Assembly (NCBI RefSeq): GCF_021290965.1
Contig: NZ_JAJOYT010000004.1
Coordinates: forward strand, 1-64,000
Source: Rheinheimera faecalis
GTDB lineage: Bacteria > Pseudomonadota > Gammaproteobacteria > Enterobacterales > Alteromonadaceae
DNA: 64,000 bases
Reading direction: 5' to 3'
Shown piece after piece: positions 1-8,178 of the stretch (its first letter is position 1; each line of letters begins with the position of its first letter). The notes under the pieces were generated by a model that was not told the DNA's origin, searched no databases, and worked only from the letters and a program-made list of their open reading frames with translations. The translations under genes and the position numbers were made by a program.

Positions 1-150
1 TATCAGCCCTAACAAACGGTTGTCTTCCAAGGTTCGGGCAGACTGTGGCTGTTTTAACCATGCATATAATCCGCTGCGCTGAATATTCAGCACCTGACAC
101 ATCAGTTGCACCGGATAGTGAGCCAGTCTGGATTTTATGAACGTGTACTT
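1..150 (-). CDS. IS3-family transposase OrfB, N-terminal part only
   Basis: In the -1 frame relative to OrfA the minus strand continues as KYTFIKSRLAHYPVQLMCQV and then a typical OrfB start (RSGLYAWLKQ). This is the beginning of the integrase-like DDE subunit. Only about 50 codons are visible before the window edge, so the catalytic DDE residues cannot be checked. It is expected to be expressed as a frameshift fusion with OrfA, so its 5' limit is approximate. Confidence 0.75.
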
Positions 151-428
151 TTCTTTGACTCCACGGCAAAGTACACGGCGGCCTCCTTTAATATATCGCG
201 TTCCATCGTCACCCGTTTCAGTTGTTTCTCTAACTCACGGATCTTGGCTTCCTGCTCAGAAACCTGTTGATAATGTTCGCTGTTGCTGCCGTATTTTTTA
301 AGCCACAGGTAAAGGCTGTTTGTTGAGATGTCTAAACGCTTCGCAACGCTCGCCACAGAATGGCCGCGCTCCGTAATTTGCTTGACTGCTTCAATCTTAA
401 ATTCTTCTGGAAACCGTTTTGTCGTCAT
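135..428 (-). CDS. IS3-family transposase OrfA (helix-turn-helix subunit)
   Basis: A 97-residue protein that provides the DNA-binding half of an IS3-type transposase. It begins with the family pattern RFPEEFKIEAVKQ, followed by a helix-turn-helix (about residues 22-45, SVASVAKRLDISTNSLYLWL). A leucine-zipper-like segment (about 58-85) ends in the common ERDILKEAA motif. The start ATG at 428 follows a G-rich ribosome-binding site. OrfB is reached by a -1 shift near the A-rich stretch at about 141-156, the usual way an OrfAB fusion transposase is made in this family. Confidence 0.9.
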   Translation of the reverse strand: MTTKRFPEEFKIEAVKQITERGHSVASVAKRLDISTNSLYLWLKKYGSNSEHYQQVSEQEAKIRELEKQLKRVTMERDILKEAAVYFAVESKKSTRS

Positions 429-535
429 TTGTCCCCCCTAACACACTGCATTGTAATGCTATTTTGTGTCTAGGAAACTCTGGTCGATTCAGTGCGACGG
501 GTTATATTTATCTAAAGAGTTTAGTAGCAGAAACA

Positions 536-808
536 CTAATTAATTGCATCTTTGAAGCCTTTACCTGATCTAAATAATGGAGCATTAGTTGATGCTATTT
601 GGATGGATTCTCCTGTTTTAGGATTTCGGCCTGAACGTGCTGCCCGTGCACGACTTTCAAAAGTGCCAAAACCGACCAAAGCTACTGTGTCACCATCTTT
701 TAACGCTGTTAAAATCGAGCTAACCATTGAATCTAGAGCTGCTTGAGCTTTTGCTTTATTTATATTCGCTTTGTCAGCAATTTTTTCGACTAACTGTGCT
801 TTTTTCAT
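536..808 (-). CDS. HU-family nucleoid DNA-binding protein
   Basis: A 90-residue HU/IHF-type histone-like protein that bends and compacts DNA as a dimer. It shows the HU body: an N-terminal helical dimerisation part (KKAQLVEKIADKANINKAKA), the VGFGTFE turn, and the beta-arm signature RAARSGRNPKTGESIQI. The C-terminus FRSGKGFKDAIN is typical. The start at 808 (MKKAQ) fits HU length and has GGTGG a few bases upstream; an in-frame codon 12 bp earlier is less likely. It appears monocistronic. Whether it is HU-alpha, HU-beta or another paralogue cannot be decided here. Confidence 0.9.
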   Translation of the reverse strand: MKKAQLVEKIADKANINKAKAQAALDSMVSSILTALKDGDTVALVGFGTFESRARAARSGRNPKTGESIQIASTNAPLFRSGKGFKDAIN

Positions 809-865
809 CTTGGCCACCAACTATTAAGTTTTTATCCATTAGAATTAAAATCAGCTCGTGCAATT

Positions 866-1270
866 TCACAATAGAGCTACGAGTTCGCCTGAGCGGTTAA
901 ATGTCAGAAAGTCTGCGATCATGCCAGATTGAATTTTTGCTAACATCATTTTAAGCGGTTGTTCGGCTTCATCACTGTTCGGAGCAAAACCACCGCGGCC
1001 AGCCAGCGACGATACAAAAGCAATATCCCAGTCGAAGCCTGTTTTTTCGGATTCAGCTCTCAGTGTTTCAAATTCAGCAATTTCGTCTGGCAATTTATCA
1101 ACGCAAAGTACAGGGTTCAAAGTGCCGCCTTCACCACGCAGAAAATTATTGTGTTGGCTTTCGGTATAACCATTGGGGAGCTCGGCTTTTGCAAATACCA
1201 AGAGCAATCGCTGTGGTTCATGCTGTTGCTTTGCAGCTGTGATTAAATCCTGATAACTCTGTATATTCAT
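866..1270 (-). CDS. Conserved small protein of unknown function
   Basis: A 134-residue soluble protein without signal peptide or membrane segment. The text resembles a small conserved family that databases often name 'ribonucleotide reductase subunit alpha', though it has no RNR domain; this is memory, not a search. Notable stretches are LLLVFAKAELP near the start, GEGGTLNPVLCVDK in the middle and SLAGRGGFAPNS around residue 95. It lies between hup and nrdD on the same strand, but the terminator at 1408-1434 separates it from nrdD. No catalytic function can be assigned. Confidence 0.65.
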   Translation of the reverse strand: MNIQSYQDLITAAKQQHEPQRLLLVFAKAELPNGYTESQHNNFLRGEGGTLNPVLCVDKLPDEIAEFETLRAESEKTGFDWDIAFVSSLAGRGGFAPNSDEAEQPLKMMLAKIQSGMIADFLTFNRSGELVALL

Positions 1271-1407
1271 TAAAGTACCCCGGGGAGTTCTGTAGTTTTC
1301 TGACTGATAATCGACATACTCAAGTTTATCAACACAAACGGCATTGGTTGCTGCAAAAAATGGGCATTCAGGATGCCTCTTTGTAGGTAGTTTTTTCAGG
1401 GGCTTAC

Positions 1408-1434
1408 AAAACGACAGTGTTATCCTGTCGTTTT
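1408..1434 (-). terminator. Terminator after nrdD
   Basis: A perfect inverted repeat, AAAACGACAG - TGTTATC - CTGTCGTTTT, with a 10-bp stem and 7-nt loop. It lies about 30 bp past the nrdD stop. The A/T ends of the stem give a short U-run on either strand, so it may work in both directions. Confidence 0.75.
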
Positions 1435-1464
1435 ACCGTCCTGCTTAGCCTTGAGCTGAAAAGA

Positions 1465-3306
1465 TCAAGCTTCTGCCATTTCTGGTATCGCGGGGGAGGC
1501 CGCTTTTATCGCCACTGCCGGTTTTCGGTGGTAGTGACGAAGTGAATGCTCAATTCGTCTGCCTTTACTAAAAGACGATACTCGTTTTAAGTAGCCAATG
1601 ACTCTGGTGCCATAATCTATATCGTGACTGCCACAATGTGGACATGAGTTTAAGGTTCTCTTGTCGATTTTTTCACACTGGTTACAGATAGTAATTTTTA
1701 CGTTTATACAGAAGTAATTACAGCCAGTATGAGCGGCTATGTTTAATAACTGCATATATCCCTGGGTTGTTAATTTTTCATCCAGATTTAAATGCAAAGC
1801 AGAACCGCCATCCAGATAATCCAGTAAAGCTCTGCCATGTAACTGGAATTTATCTATCGCGTTACTGCTGTTGTCTTCAACGACATAAAAATAAGAGTTG
1901 TAACAGTCTCTTGGGACAAAATAACCGTCTTCTTTATCCCATTTTGCATTTTTAATTCCAAGGTTTTCCGCTGGTACAAATTCGGTATTAAACAGGTAAC
2001 CATAAAGAGCTTTGGCTTCTTTATTCGCGTCAAATATGACTTTTAATTTTTGCTGGACAAAGTCAATGTAAGCAGGATTATTACTCGCTTCAAAGCCTTG
2101 AGACTCAGCGGCTTCGACCATGCCATTAATACCTATGGTCAGAAATTGTTTATCCAGGCTGATAAAACCTGCGTCATATACTGTCATCAAACCTGCAGCC
2201 TGGTATTCCTCCATCAGTTTGCGGTAAGCGACCTGATACTTATGAATTTTAGTCACTTCTTCGGCTAAATCTCTGTTGTCCTGTACCAACCTGTTCATAT
2301 TGATAGTAATGACGTTGATGGAGCCTGTTGCCACACCACCTGCGCCAAGGGAGTATGAAAAAGTGTTGTCACTGATCTCGCTTCTCAAGCGGCAGCAGGA
2401 GGCTAGCGAATCCGCACTATCTGATAAATAAACAAAAAAGGCGCTGCCCGCTGCAAGTTGATGAGCCATTTTCTCAGCAAAATGCTGATCCTTGCAGTGG
2501 CTTTTTCCTTCGCTCTTTTCAGTGAGCATTGCAACGGTAACAACCGGGAAAGTAAGGATTGTTTTTTCTCGTTCGGCATTAAACCAGTTCAGGAAGAAGT
2601 CCTGTAAAGCAGATACTGAACTCCATTCAGGTTTTACAAAGTCCGGAAATACAAAGTTGCCAAACATGCTGTCAAAATAATAGTAGTCATACACAGAAAT
2701 ATTCCAGAACACGCTTTGATAACCGCGTGCAGCAGCAGGCTGATTTAATGCATAAACCACGTGCTGAAGGTGGTTTTCAACCTGTTTGCGGTGTGTATGG
2801 AGATAATTGTCACCGTAGTCCTTACGGGCAAAATAATCAAAGTACGTAAGGAACTCAACCGTAGCGACAGCACCAGCGAATTGACTACTGACAGCGAAAA
2901 CAAAGTTAACAAAGCAGCCGCAGAATGATTCGAGATGTTGAGGCGCTTTTGATTCACCGCCCAGCTTGGTTAATCCATCACGAAGGAACGGATACATAGT
3001 GACAGACACACAATAAGGCTTCAGGCTTGTTTCATCATGTACGTATATTTCATGAGCTTCAATTTGCCTCACATACTCTGAAGCTAAATCCTGACCAAAA
3101 AGCTCAGATATTTTTTTACTGACCTGAGCTCGATTCACTTGAATAAAATAATCTTTCATTATTTCCGCTTCCAGTGTGGCGATATTTTTTTGCGTTACGT
3201 TGGCATTCGCATCCATCTTCGAACCGTCCGCAGCGTTTTGTGCATGAAGGTACTGCTCTATAAAGTTAAGTTTATGTTCGACCTGATGCTTCATTAATCT
3301 TTGCAT
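1465..3306 (-). CDS. nrdD: Anaerobic ribonucleoside-triphosphate reductase (class III, no ATP-cone)
   Basis: A 613-residue glycyl-radical enzyme that reduces ribonucleoside triphosphates to dNTPs without oxygen. Visible landmarks are NANVTQKN near residue 35, the catalytic-cysteine region SCCRLRSEISDN near 305, the C-terminal zinc ribbon (CNQC ... CPHC, about 543-560) and the glycyl-radical loop RVIGYL at about 568-573. It is shorter than the roughly 700-residue E. coli enzyme and starts directly in the catalytic domain, so the N-terminal allosteric ATP-cone appears to be missing. It is the second gene of an operon with nrdG, 16 bp upstream. It should be induced without oxygen through the FNR box ahead of nrdG. 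Confidence 0.93.
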   Translation of the reverse strand: MQRLMKHQVEHKLNFIEQYLHAQNAADGSKMDANANVTQKNIATLEAEIMKDYFIQVNRAQVSKKISELFGQDLASEYVRQIEAHEIYVHDETSLKPYCVSVTMYPFLRDGLTKLGGESKAPQHLESFCGCFVNFVFAVSSQFAGAVATVEFLTYFDYFARKDYGDNYLHTHRKQVENHLQHVVYALNQPAAARGYQSVFWNISVYDYYYFDSMFGNFVFPDFVKPEWSSVSALQDFFLNWFNAEREKTILTFPVVTVAMLTEKSEGKSHCKDQHFAEKMAHQLAAGSAFFVYLSDSADSLASCCRLRSEISDNTFSYSLGAGGVATGSINVITINMNRLVQDNRDLAEEVTKIHKYQVAYRKLMEEYQAAGLMTVYDAGFISLDKQFLTIGINGMVEAAESQGFEASNNPAYIDFVQQKLKVIFDANKEAKALYGYLFNTEFVPAENLGIKNAKWDKEDGYFVPRDCYNSYFYVVEDNSSNAIDKFQLHGRALLDYLDGGSALHLNLDEKLTTQGYMQLLNIAAHTGCNYFCINVKITICNQCEKIDKRTLNSCPHCGSHDIDYGTRVIGYLKRVSSFSKGRRIEHSLRHYHRKPAVAIKAASPAIPEMAEA

Positions 3307-3322
3307 AGCAAAATCCCTTATT

Positions 3323-3937
3323 TTAATTGATAGGTGGCTTTGTTGTTACTTCTGATGTGTCGATGTATACAAAAGAGATGTTTTCAGCTCCGGCAGCGGT
3401 GTCATGAGATGGGGCAACTTTTTCAGGTATATTCCTGCCTGAGCTCATGTCATGAAATTGAGTATCATGATGTTGTGGCGACTGAAATTTCCAGGTCAGA
3501 TCTCGTCTGTTTTTTAAGTCATAAAAACGCTGATTGCCTGAGGGAGAACCCAGTGGACCAAATTCTTTTTTCCAGGGACCTGTTTTAACAAAATCGAGAG
3601 AGTCGATTAAGTTTATAGGTATTTCCCGCAGTTCCAGCCCTGTGTATAAACAGGTGTGAAGTCGGTGCTTTTTACAAAGTAAAAGTAAGTCTTTGAGCAA
3701 TGCCGGATGCCATTCTCCGCCTAAAAATAACACGCAGCTGATGAGCCCACTGTACTTCAGTAGCTTGTCATGCAGCATCTCTGCTGATAAGGGATATCCG
3801 GAATTCTCAGGCCAACTTTCGGCACTGTGGCAACCTTTGCAGCCAATGGGGCATCCGCAAATGGTAAATGCCAGACTGGTATGCTCTGGCACCTCTTGCC
3901 ACACGACTTGTTCCGCATAATAGTTGAGAGTGTTCAT
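3323..3937 (-). CDS. nrdG: Anaerobic RNR activating enzyme (radical SAM)
   Basis: A 204-residue radical-SAM activase that installs the glycyl radical on NrdD. The cluster motif CGCPIGCKGCH (CX3CX2C) is at about residues 28-38, and the LGGEW segment follows near 73. The activase core ends near residue 155. About 50 further residues, rich in His, Ser and Pro (for example HHDTQFHDMSSG), form a tail not usual for the family. The gene precedes nrdD, the reverse of the common nrdD-nrdG order. The promoter region carries a perfect FNR box centred about 83 bp upstream of the start and a NarL-type site further out. Confidence 0.92.
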   Translation of the reverse strand: MNTLNYYAEQVVWQEVPEHTSLAFTICGCPIGCKGCHSAESWPENSGYPLSAEMLHDKLLKYSGLISCVLFLGGEWHPALLKDLLLLCKKHRLHTCLYTGLELREIPINLIDSLDFVKTGPWKKEFGPLGSPSGNQRFYDLKNRRDLTWKFQSPQHHDTQFHDMSSGRNIPEKVAPSHDTAAGAENISFVYIDTSEVTTKPPIN

Positions 3938-4012
3938 AACGCTTTATCTTGTGTTTATTTTCATTTTTAGCACTACATGTTGTGTAGGTTAGACCTCGGT
4001 GGGGAATAAAGA

Positions 4013-4026
4013 TTGATCTAGATCAA
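4013..4026. promoter_or_regulatory. FNR/ANR box upstream of nrdGD
   Basis: TTGATCTAGATCAA is a perfect match to the FNR consensus TTGAT-N4-ATCAA. Its centre is about 83 bp before the nrdG start codon, so class II activation (box at -41.5) would give a leader of about 40 nt. It predicts anaerobic induction of nrdGD. Confidence 0.88.
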
Positions 4027-4083
4027 TAAATTCATTCATCAGAATTTCCTTATCTCTGCACGCCGCATTCTGTTTAGGGTTGT

Positions 4084-4099
4084 TACCCCTATGGTGGTA
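4084..4099. promoter_or_regulatory. Candidate NarL 7-2-7 site upstream of nrdGD
   Basis: TACCCCT-AT-GGTGGTA is a pair of inverted TACYNMT-like heptamers with a 2-bp spacer. The right arm read backwards is TACCACC. Its centre is 72 bp upstream of the FNR box centre, the same order (NarL distal, FNR proximal) as at narG. The nrdG promoter region otherwise shows nothing coding between 3938 and the terminator at 4261. Confidence 0.6.
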
Positions 4100-4260
4100 A
4101 TAGTCCGTAAGTTGAGACTTTTAACTGTAAAGATGTCTCTGTTATGGTGATTAAACTCGGGGGGGGACAATACAGTTATTCGCAGTGGTGTCAGCGATGC
4201 TAGCCATTGGAGCTACTTCGAATTTGTCTGGGGCCTGTACAGATTTGCGGATTTAAGAGG

Positions 4261-4293
4261 AAAAAAACGCCATTCAGAACCTATTGAATGGCG
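4261..4293 (-). terminator. Rho-independent terminator of the porin gene
   Basis: CGCCATTCA (4268-4276) pairs with TGAATGGCG (4285-4293). On the minus strand the stem is followed by a run of seven T (complement of 4261-4267). It lies 40 bp past the porin stop codon. Confidence 0.88.
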
Positions 4294-4333
4294 TAGCAAC
4301 AAACCGACGTGGGGAGTCGGGTTGAGAAGAGCC

Positions 4334-5551
4334 TTAAATAGAGTAGGTTGCCATCAGCCACAATTTATTCGTATCAACACCGTAACTGTCCGCTTGATAA
4401 TGGCTGAGTTTGAACATCAGGTTGAGTTGTTTCAGGAGATCATAAGTAACACTGCTATTTATTTCAGTGCCTAATTTACTGCTGCCTGCATCACTATGGT
4501 AGCTGTGCCAGCTTGCACTAAGATTTACAGAGCTTAATGGCAGACTGATTTCAAGATAATGATCTCTGATACCCACGGTTGGGGTTACCAGAAACACATC
4601 AGTGAAGCCCTGAAATGCGTGCAGTGTAGCAAAAGGGGTTTGGAAGGCAGTTTGACCATCGCCTCCAAGTCTTTCCTGTACCAGCTTCACTGTAATACCT
4701 TTGAAGGTGTAACTCAGATCTACGCGATGATAATGATGCTGGAATTGCAATGGAGCCTGATGTTTGTCTTCCTGTTCAGCAAAGACAAACAGCCATTTGA
4801 AATCCGGCAATGCCGCCAAATAACCAGCGTAATCCAAACCTTGTGTCAGGCTGTCGCTGCTATTCAGAATATCAAAATCCAGATCATAGTGAAATGCGGT
4901 GAAAGTATGCTGAGGCATTGGTTGCCATTTCAGTTGCCCTAAAGAAAATCGGCCGTGTAGATCTGCATCAGCTCCTTTTGTGCCAAAGATTCTGTTTGTG
5001 TTGTGCAGACTAGATAAGTCAATCTGCCATTGGTTACCAAGCTGTTGCGTCAACCGCACACCGTCAAACGTCTGTTCGTTTTGACGCCAGCCTACGCTGC
5101 CTATGAAGCGTTGGTTTTGTAAGTTAATACGCTGGCGGCCTAGGGTAAACTGACTGTTTTTATAAGGGGTGAATAACAATGCGGCCTGATTGATATCTGT
5201 TCCGGTTGGATCTGTTATTGCGGAGTAATAGTTATTTGCGTTCACTCCACTATTGTAACGCTCACCACCTATACTGCTGACGTTATCTAACTCAATCAGC
5301 GCTTTGGTATGGAACCAGCTACCAGATTGTAAGGTAAGCCGACTACGTAATGTCGAAGCTGTTGCAGTTTTAAGTGCATTGTCTTGATCTACATTTTCCA
5401 GACGGTAACGAAACTGAGCGTTGATAGAGCCTTCTTTTAAGGCATCGGCCAGAGTGGTTGTTGTGGCTTGTGCCGGCATCAGCGCTAAACCGGACAGAGC
5501 ACAAACTATGGTTTTAATTTTAACCGAAGATACAAAAGAAGTTGTGTTCAT
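4334..5551 (-). CDS. Outer-membrane porin, alginate-export (AlgE-like) type
   Basis: A 405-residue beta-barrel protein with an N-terminal signal peptide (cleavage probably after LMPAQA, about residue 29). The mature part reads as alternating amphipathic strands ending in an aromatic-hydrophobic terminus (LWLMATYSI), as outer-membrane porins do. The RYRLENVDQDN segment near the mature start and the GRQRINLQNQRF motif are typical of the alginate-export-like family often found in denitrifiers. ATG 5551 is preferred over an in-frame GTG at 5563 because AAGG lies six bases before it. It stands alone between two terminators and has a candidate NarL site upstream. The solute is unknown; nitrate or nitrite passage is an inference from context. 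Confidence 0.8.
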   Translation of the reverse strand: MNTTSFVSSVKIKTIVCALSGLALMPAQATTTTLADALKEGSINAQFRYRLENVDQDNALKTATASTLRSRLTLQSGSWFHTKALIELDNVSSIGGERYNSGVNANNYYSAITDPTGTDINQAALLFTPYKNSQFTLGRQRINLQNQRFIGSVGWRQNEQTFDGVRLTQQLGNQWQIDLSSLHNTNRIFGTKGADADLHGRFSLGQLKWQPMPQHTFTAFHYDLDFDILNSSDSLTQGLDYAGYLAALPDFKWLFVFAEQEDKHQAPLQFQHHYHRVDLSYTFKGITVKLVQERLGGDGQTAFQTPFATLHAFQGFTDVFLVTPTVGIRDHYLEISLPLSSVNLSASWHSYHSDAGSSKLGTEINSSVTYDLLKQLNLMFKLSHYQADSYGVDTNKLWLMATYSI

Positions 5552-5628
5552 AGATGCCTTCACTAGGACTGTATAACGCCGCCTAATTGTAAGGTTTTCC
5601 CATGAAAATATTAATTAAATTAGATGGT

Positions 5629-5644
5629 TACCTACTTGTGGGTA
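5629..5644. promoter_or_regulatory. Candidate NarL 7-2-7 site upstream of the porin
   Basis: TACCTAC-TT-GTGGGTA keeps the 7-2-7 geometry (right arm reversed TACCCAC), although the last base of each heptamer is C instead of T. It lies 78 bp upstream of the porin start. A degenerate FNR-like palindrome TCGATGTCTATCGA lies further out at 5701-5714. Confidence 0.5.
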
Positions 5645-5729
5645 GGTGCGCTTTGAAGTTCTGCTGCAGGTTAAATAATGTGGCGTAAAGCGTATTGGAG
5701 TCGATGTCTATCGATTCGGGAAATAACAA

Positions 5730-5756
5730 AACACAGGCCTTATTCAAGCCTGTGTT
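5730..5756 (-). terminator. Terminator of the nar operon
   Basis: AACACAGGC (5730-5738) pairs with GCCTGTGTT (5748-5756), a 9-bp stem with a 9-nt loop. On the minus strand it is followed by TTTTGTTATTT. It lies 16 bp past the stop of the ppiC-like gene. Confidence 0.82.
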
Positions 5757-5771
5757 CACTTTTCAGATTTG

Positions 5772-6548
5772 TTATTGCATCAAAGGGGAGCTGCTTACCT
5801 GAAAATCGTAGCCTTCAATTGCTGCAGCGCTGATTAAGGTTTCAATATATTGTGCAATAGCTTTACGGCGCACTTTCTCGTTGAGGTAATCGTTAATTTT
5901 TATTTCGACGGCCTCATAGGGCAGCAGCTCACCTTCAACCTTTCGCAGTACATCGACGACGTGTAAGCCAAAGCGGCTTTCCACCGGGTAAGGCATTAAT
6001 CCGGGTTGCGCTTTGAATATTTGTCGTTCGAATTCAGGCACGGTCTGGCCTTTGGTGATTTGGCCTAACAAGCCGCCGCTATCTTTTGTACTGCAGACTG
6101 AATAATTGGTGGCTAATGCTGCAAAATCAGCCGATTTTTGCAGTTCAGAGATGATGCTTTCTGCAAGTTGCTTGGCCTTGATTCTCTCACCGTCATTGTC
6201 TGGTGCCGCCGGCAGCAAAATATGACGAACTTCTAACAGGGGAGAGGTGACAAAACGACCAGGGTTTTGCTGATAATACTGTAAACACTCGGCTTCACCT
6301 GCTTTTGGGATCAGTACTTCTTTAGTGATCAGCATGTCTAAGACTGCATCTTGTGCCTGCGGAGAAGTGTCCTCTAACTGGTCGGCTTCGGCTAAACCAA
6401 GCTCAACAGCTCTTTGCTTAAGTAGCTCCGAAATAATAAGGCTTTCGGCGGCCTTGAGCATTGCCGTTCTTTTCTCTGGTGCTGGATGATATTGCATTTC
6501 CGCCATAATAGCGTGTTCAGGAATTTTAACTTCATTGACAATGATCAT
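5772..6548 (-). CDS. Parvulin (PpiC-type) peptidyl-prolyl isomerase of the nar operon
   Basis: A 258-residue protein with a NifM/SurA-like helical N-terminal part (about 1-110) and a parvulin domain (about 115-215). The domain shows VRHILLPA, the YSVCSTKDSGGLLG segment and a C-terminal FGLHVVDV strand. There is no signal peptide, so it is cytoplasmic. It is the last gene after narI, as in Pseudomonas aeruginosa, where a PpiC-type gene follows narGHJI. A role in folding or maturation of the nitrate reductase is therefore likely but inferred. The 129-bp gap after narI contains a strong hairpin, so it may be made at a lower level than NarGHJI. Confidence 0.85.
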   Translation of the reverse strand: MIIVNEVKIPEHAIMAEMQYHPAPEKRTAMLKAAESLIISELLKQRAVELGLAEADQLEDTSPQAQDAVLDMLITKEVLIPKAGEAECLQYYQQNPGRFVTSPLLEVRHILLPAAPDNDGERIKAKQLAESIISELQKSADFAALATNYSVCSTKDSGGLLGQITKGQTVPEFERQIFKAQPGLMPYPVESRFGLHVVDVLRKVEGELLPYEAVEIKINDYLNEKVRRKAIAQYIETLISAAAIEGYDFQVSSSPLMQ

Positions 6549-6632
6549 GTCTGCCTCTTCACAGCTCTTCTGATGTTTGTGTTGTCGTTACAATCAATGG
6601 TTGACAGACAACATCAGCGGTAATTTGAACAA

Positions 6633-6666
6633 AGCACGGATGCTGCCTGATGCAATCATCCGTGCT
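6633..6666 (-). repeat. Hairpin between narI and the ppiC-like gene
   Basis: AGCACGGATG (6633-6642) pairs perfectly with CATCCGTGCT (6657-6666) across a 14-nt loop. On the minus strand the stem is followed by TTTG, a weak U-tract. It could be a partial terminator or an RNA-stabilising intercistronic structure. Confidence 0.65.
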
Positions 6667-6677
6667 TACTTTCAGGT

Positions 6678-7382
6678 TTAACGCACGAAACGTTGACGTA
6701 CTATCTGATGCTGACGACGAACATATTGCACTGGGACGCTTAACATATGCACTAAGCGGCTAAACGGAAACAGTACAAAGATAGTCATACCTAAAAACAC
6801 GTGAGCTTTAAAAATCCAGTGAACTCCTGATATGGCTTCAACAGCCGCCGCGCTTTGGAAAGTCATGGTATTTTGTGCCCAGGCCATTAGCTTCAGCATC
6901 TCAGCGCCATCTAAGTGTCCCATGGAAACAAAAATAGACAGTAAGCCTAAAATTAACTGCGCATACAACACCAGCAAGATGGCTATATCCATAGTGCTGG
7001 AATTGGCCCGCACTCTGGGATTGGTCAGGCGGCGAATAATGAGGATCGTCAGGCCGTAAAAGCAAATGAGCCCAAAGAATCCACCAACACCCATAGCGAT
7101 CAGCTGTTTCATTTCAGTGGTAATACCGAGCAAATGCCAGACAGATTTTGGCATCAGTAAACCCGCAAAGTGACCAAAGAAAATTGCAATTACGCCAATA
7201 TGAAAAGCAATACTGCCTTTTCGTAATTGTTTCTTTTCCATAATCTGGCTGGAGCTGGTTTTCCAGGTGTATTGCTCTCTGTCATACCGGATCCAACTAC
7301 CGATAAACATGATGGCCATGGCGATATAGGGGTATATACCAAAGGCAAAACTGTCAAAAATTGAAGGGGTAAAGGCGGTCAT
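6678..7382 (-). CDS. narI: Respiratory nitrate reductase gamma subunit (cytochrome b)
   Basis: A 234-residue integral membrane protein with about five helices. It anchors NarGH to the inner face of the cytoplasmic membrane and oxidises quinol through two b-type hemes. The expected heme-ligand histidines sit in two pairs: FHIGVIAIFFGHFAG (about residues 56 and 66) and the C-terminal HWIFKAHVFLG with SRLVH (about 185-212). The length is close to the 225 residues of E. coli NarI. The start codon lies 1 bp after the narJ stop, so the two genes are translationally coupled. Confidence 0.96.
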   Translation of the reverse strand: MTAFTPSIFDSFAFGIYPYIAMAIMFIGSWIRYDREQYTWKTSSSQIMEKKQLRKGSIAFHIGVIAIFFGHFAGLLMPKSVWHLLGITTEMKQLIAMGVGGFFGLICFYGLTILIIRRLTNPRVRANSSTMDIAILLVLYAQLILGLLSIFVSMGHLDGAEMLKLMAWAQNTMTFQSAAAVEAISGVHWIFKAHVFLGMTIFVLFPFSRLVHMLSVPVQYVRRQHQIVRQRFVR

Positions 7383-7383
7383 A

Positions 7384-8175
7384 TCAAGCTCCTTTGGTCG
7401 CTGTTGCCGGTGCTTTAGTCACTGCATGGGCAAAAAGCTCGGCGGCCAGTGTATCCGTGCTGAATTCCTGGCCGTTCAGTAGCTCGGTATTCAGCGGAAT
7501 AAACTGATCTTTACGTTGTTGTTCTGTTGGTCGACTGGTACTGCTACTACAGGCACTTTGCTGATCATTGCCAAGAAAAGTGACCACCTCCTCTTCCCAC
7601 ACTTTATCAAGTGCTTTGGGGGTGTCGTCGCGTTCTTCTGAAGCGATTTGACGTACGATATCTGACAGATCGATATCGGTGTCTGACAGTTCCAACATCG
7701 CCAGAAATAAAGCCGAGTAGTCACTCTGGCGTTTCTGCAACCGTGCTGTTAGTAGCGCCAGAATAGGCGCTACCTCCTGCAAACCGAAGCGAGCGTTGTC
7801 ATCTCCCTGCGTTGATAAAAACTCTAGGTAAAGCGGCACATAATCAGGTAATTCTTTCAGGCCAATTTCAAGACCTGCTTCTTTGTACTGATTTTGCAGA
7901 TTAACCATGGCTTGACCCCGGTCACGCGACTCACCGTGTAAATGTTCAAACAACAACAGAGAGAGTGAACGACCCCGTTCAAACAGGCCGTCATAATCAA
8001 CCTGCCAGTCCATTAAATCACCATCCAGTCTGGTGTTGATAAAGGCCAGCACAGCTTCTTTTGCCTTAGCTGACAAGGAGGAGTCTTGCGTCAAATGTAT
8101 TAACTCGTCCCGACTGTCGCTCAGTAGTTCAGTCGGGTAATCGAGTAACAGCGATAATACTTGTAAAATTTTCAT
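7384..8175 (-). CDS. narJ: Nitrate reductase assembly chaperone
   Basis: A 263-residue TorD/NarJ-family cytoplasmic chaperone that holds apo-NarGH until the molybdenum cofactor and heme-bearing NarI are in place. The characteristic start (LSLLLDYPTELL) and the FEHLHGESRDRGQAM segment at about residues 77-91 are present, with the PDYVPLYLEFLS motif following. The variable Ser/Thr/Gln-rich C-terminal tail is a little long compared with E. coli NarJ (about 236 residues). It sits 3 bp after narH and 1 bp before narI. Confidence 0.95.
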   Translation of the reverse strand: MKILQVLSLLLDYPTELLSDSRDELIHLTQDSSLSAKAKEAVLAFINTRLDGDLMDWQVDYDGLFERGRSLSLLLFEHLHGESRDRGQAMVNLQNQYKEAGLEIGLKELPDYVPLYLEFLSTQGDDNARFGLQEVAPILALLTARLQKRQSDYSALFLAMLELSDTDIDLSDIVRQIASEERDDTPKALDKVWEEEVVTFLGNDQQSACSSSTSRPTEQQRKDQFIPLNTELLNGQEFSTDTLAAELFAHAVTKAPATATKGA

Positions 8176-8178
8176 CTG

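Larger units (their letters stand above)
1..491 (-). mobile_element. IS3-family insertion sequence, cut by the left edge
   Basis: The window opens inside an IS3-family element lying on the minus strand. Its upstream terminus is taken as position 491: read on the minus strand it begins TGAATCGACCAGAGTTTCC, which has the TG start and look of an IS3-group inverted repeat. The element holds orfA complete and the first part of orfB in the -1 frame. The other inverted repeat and any target duplication lie outside the window. The insertion ends 45 bp beyond the stop codon of the HU gene, so it does not break a visible gene. Confidence 0.8.
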
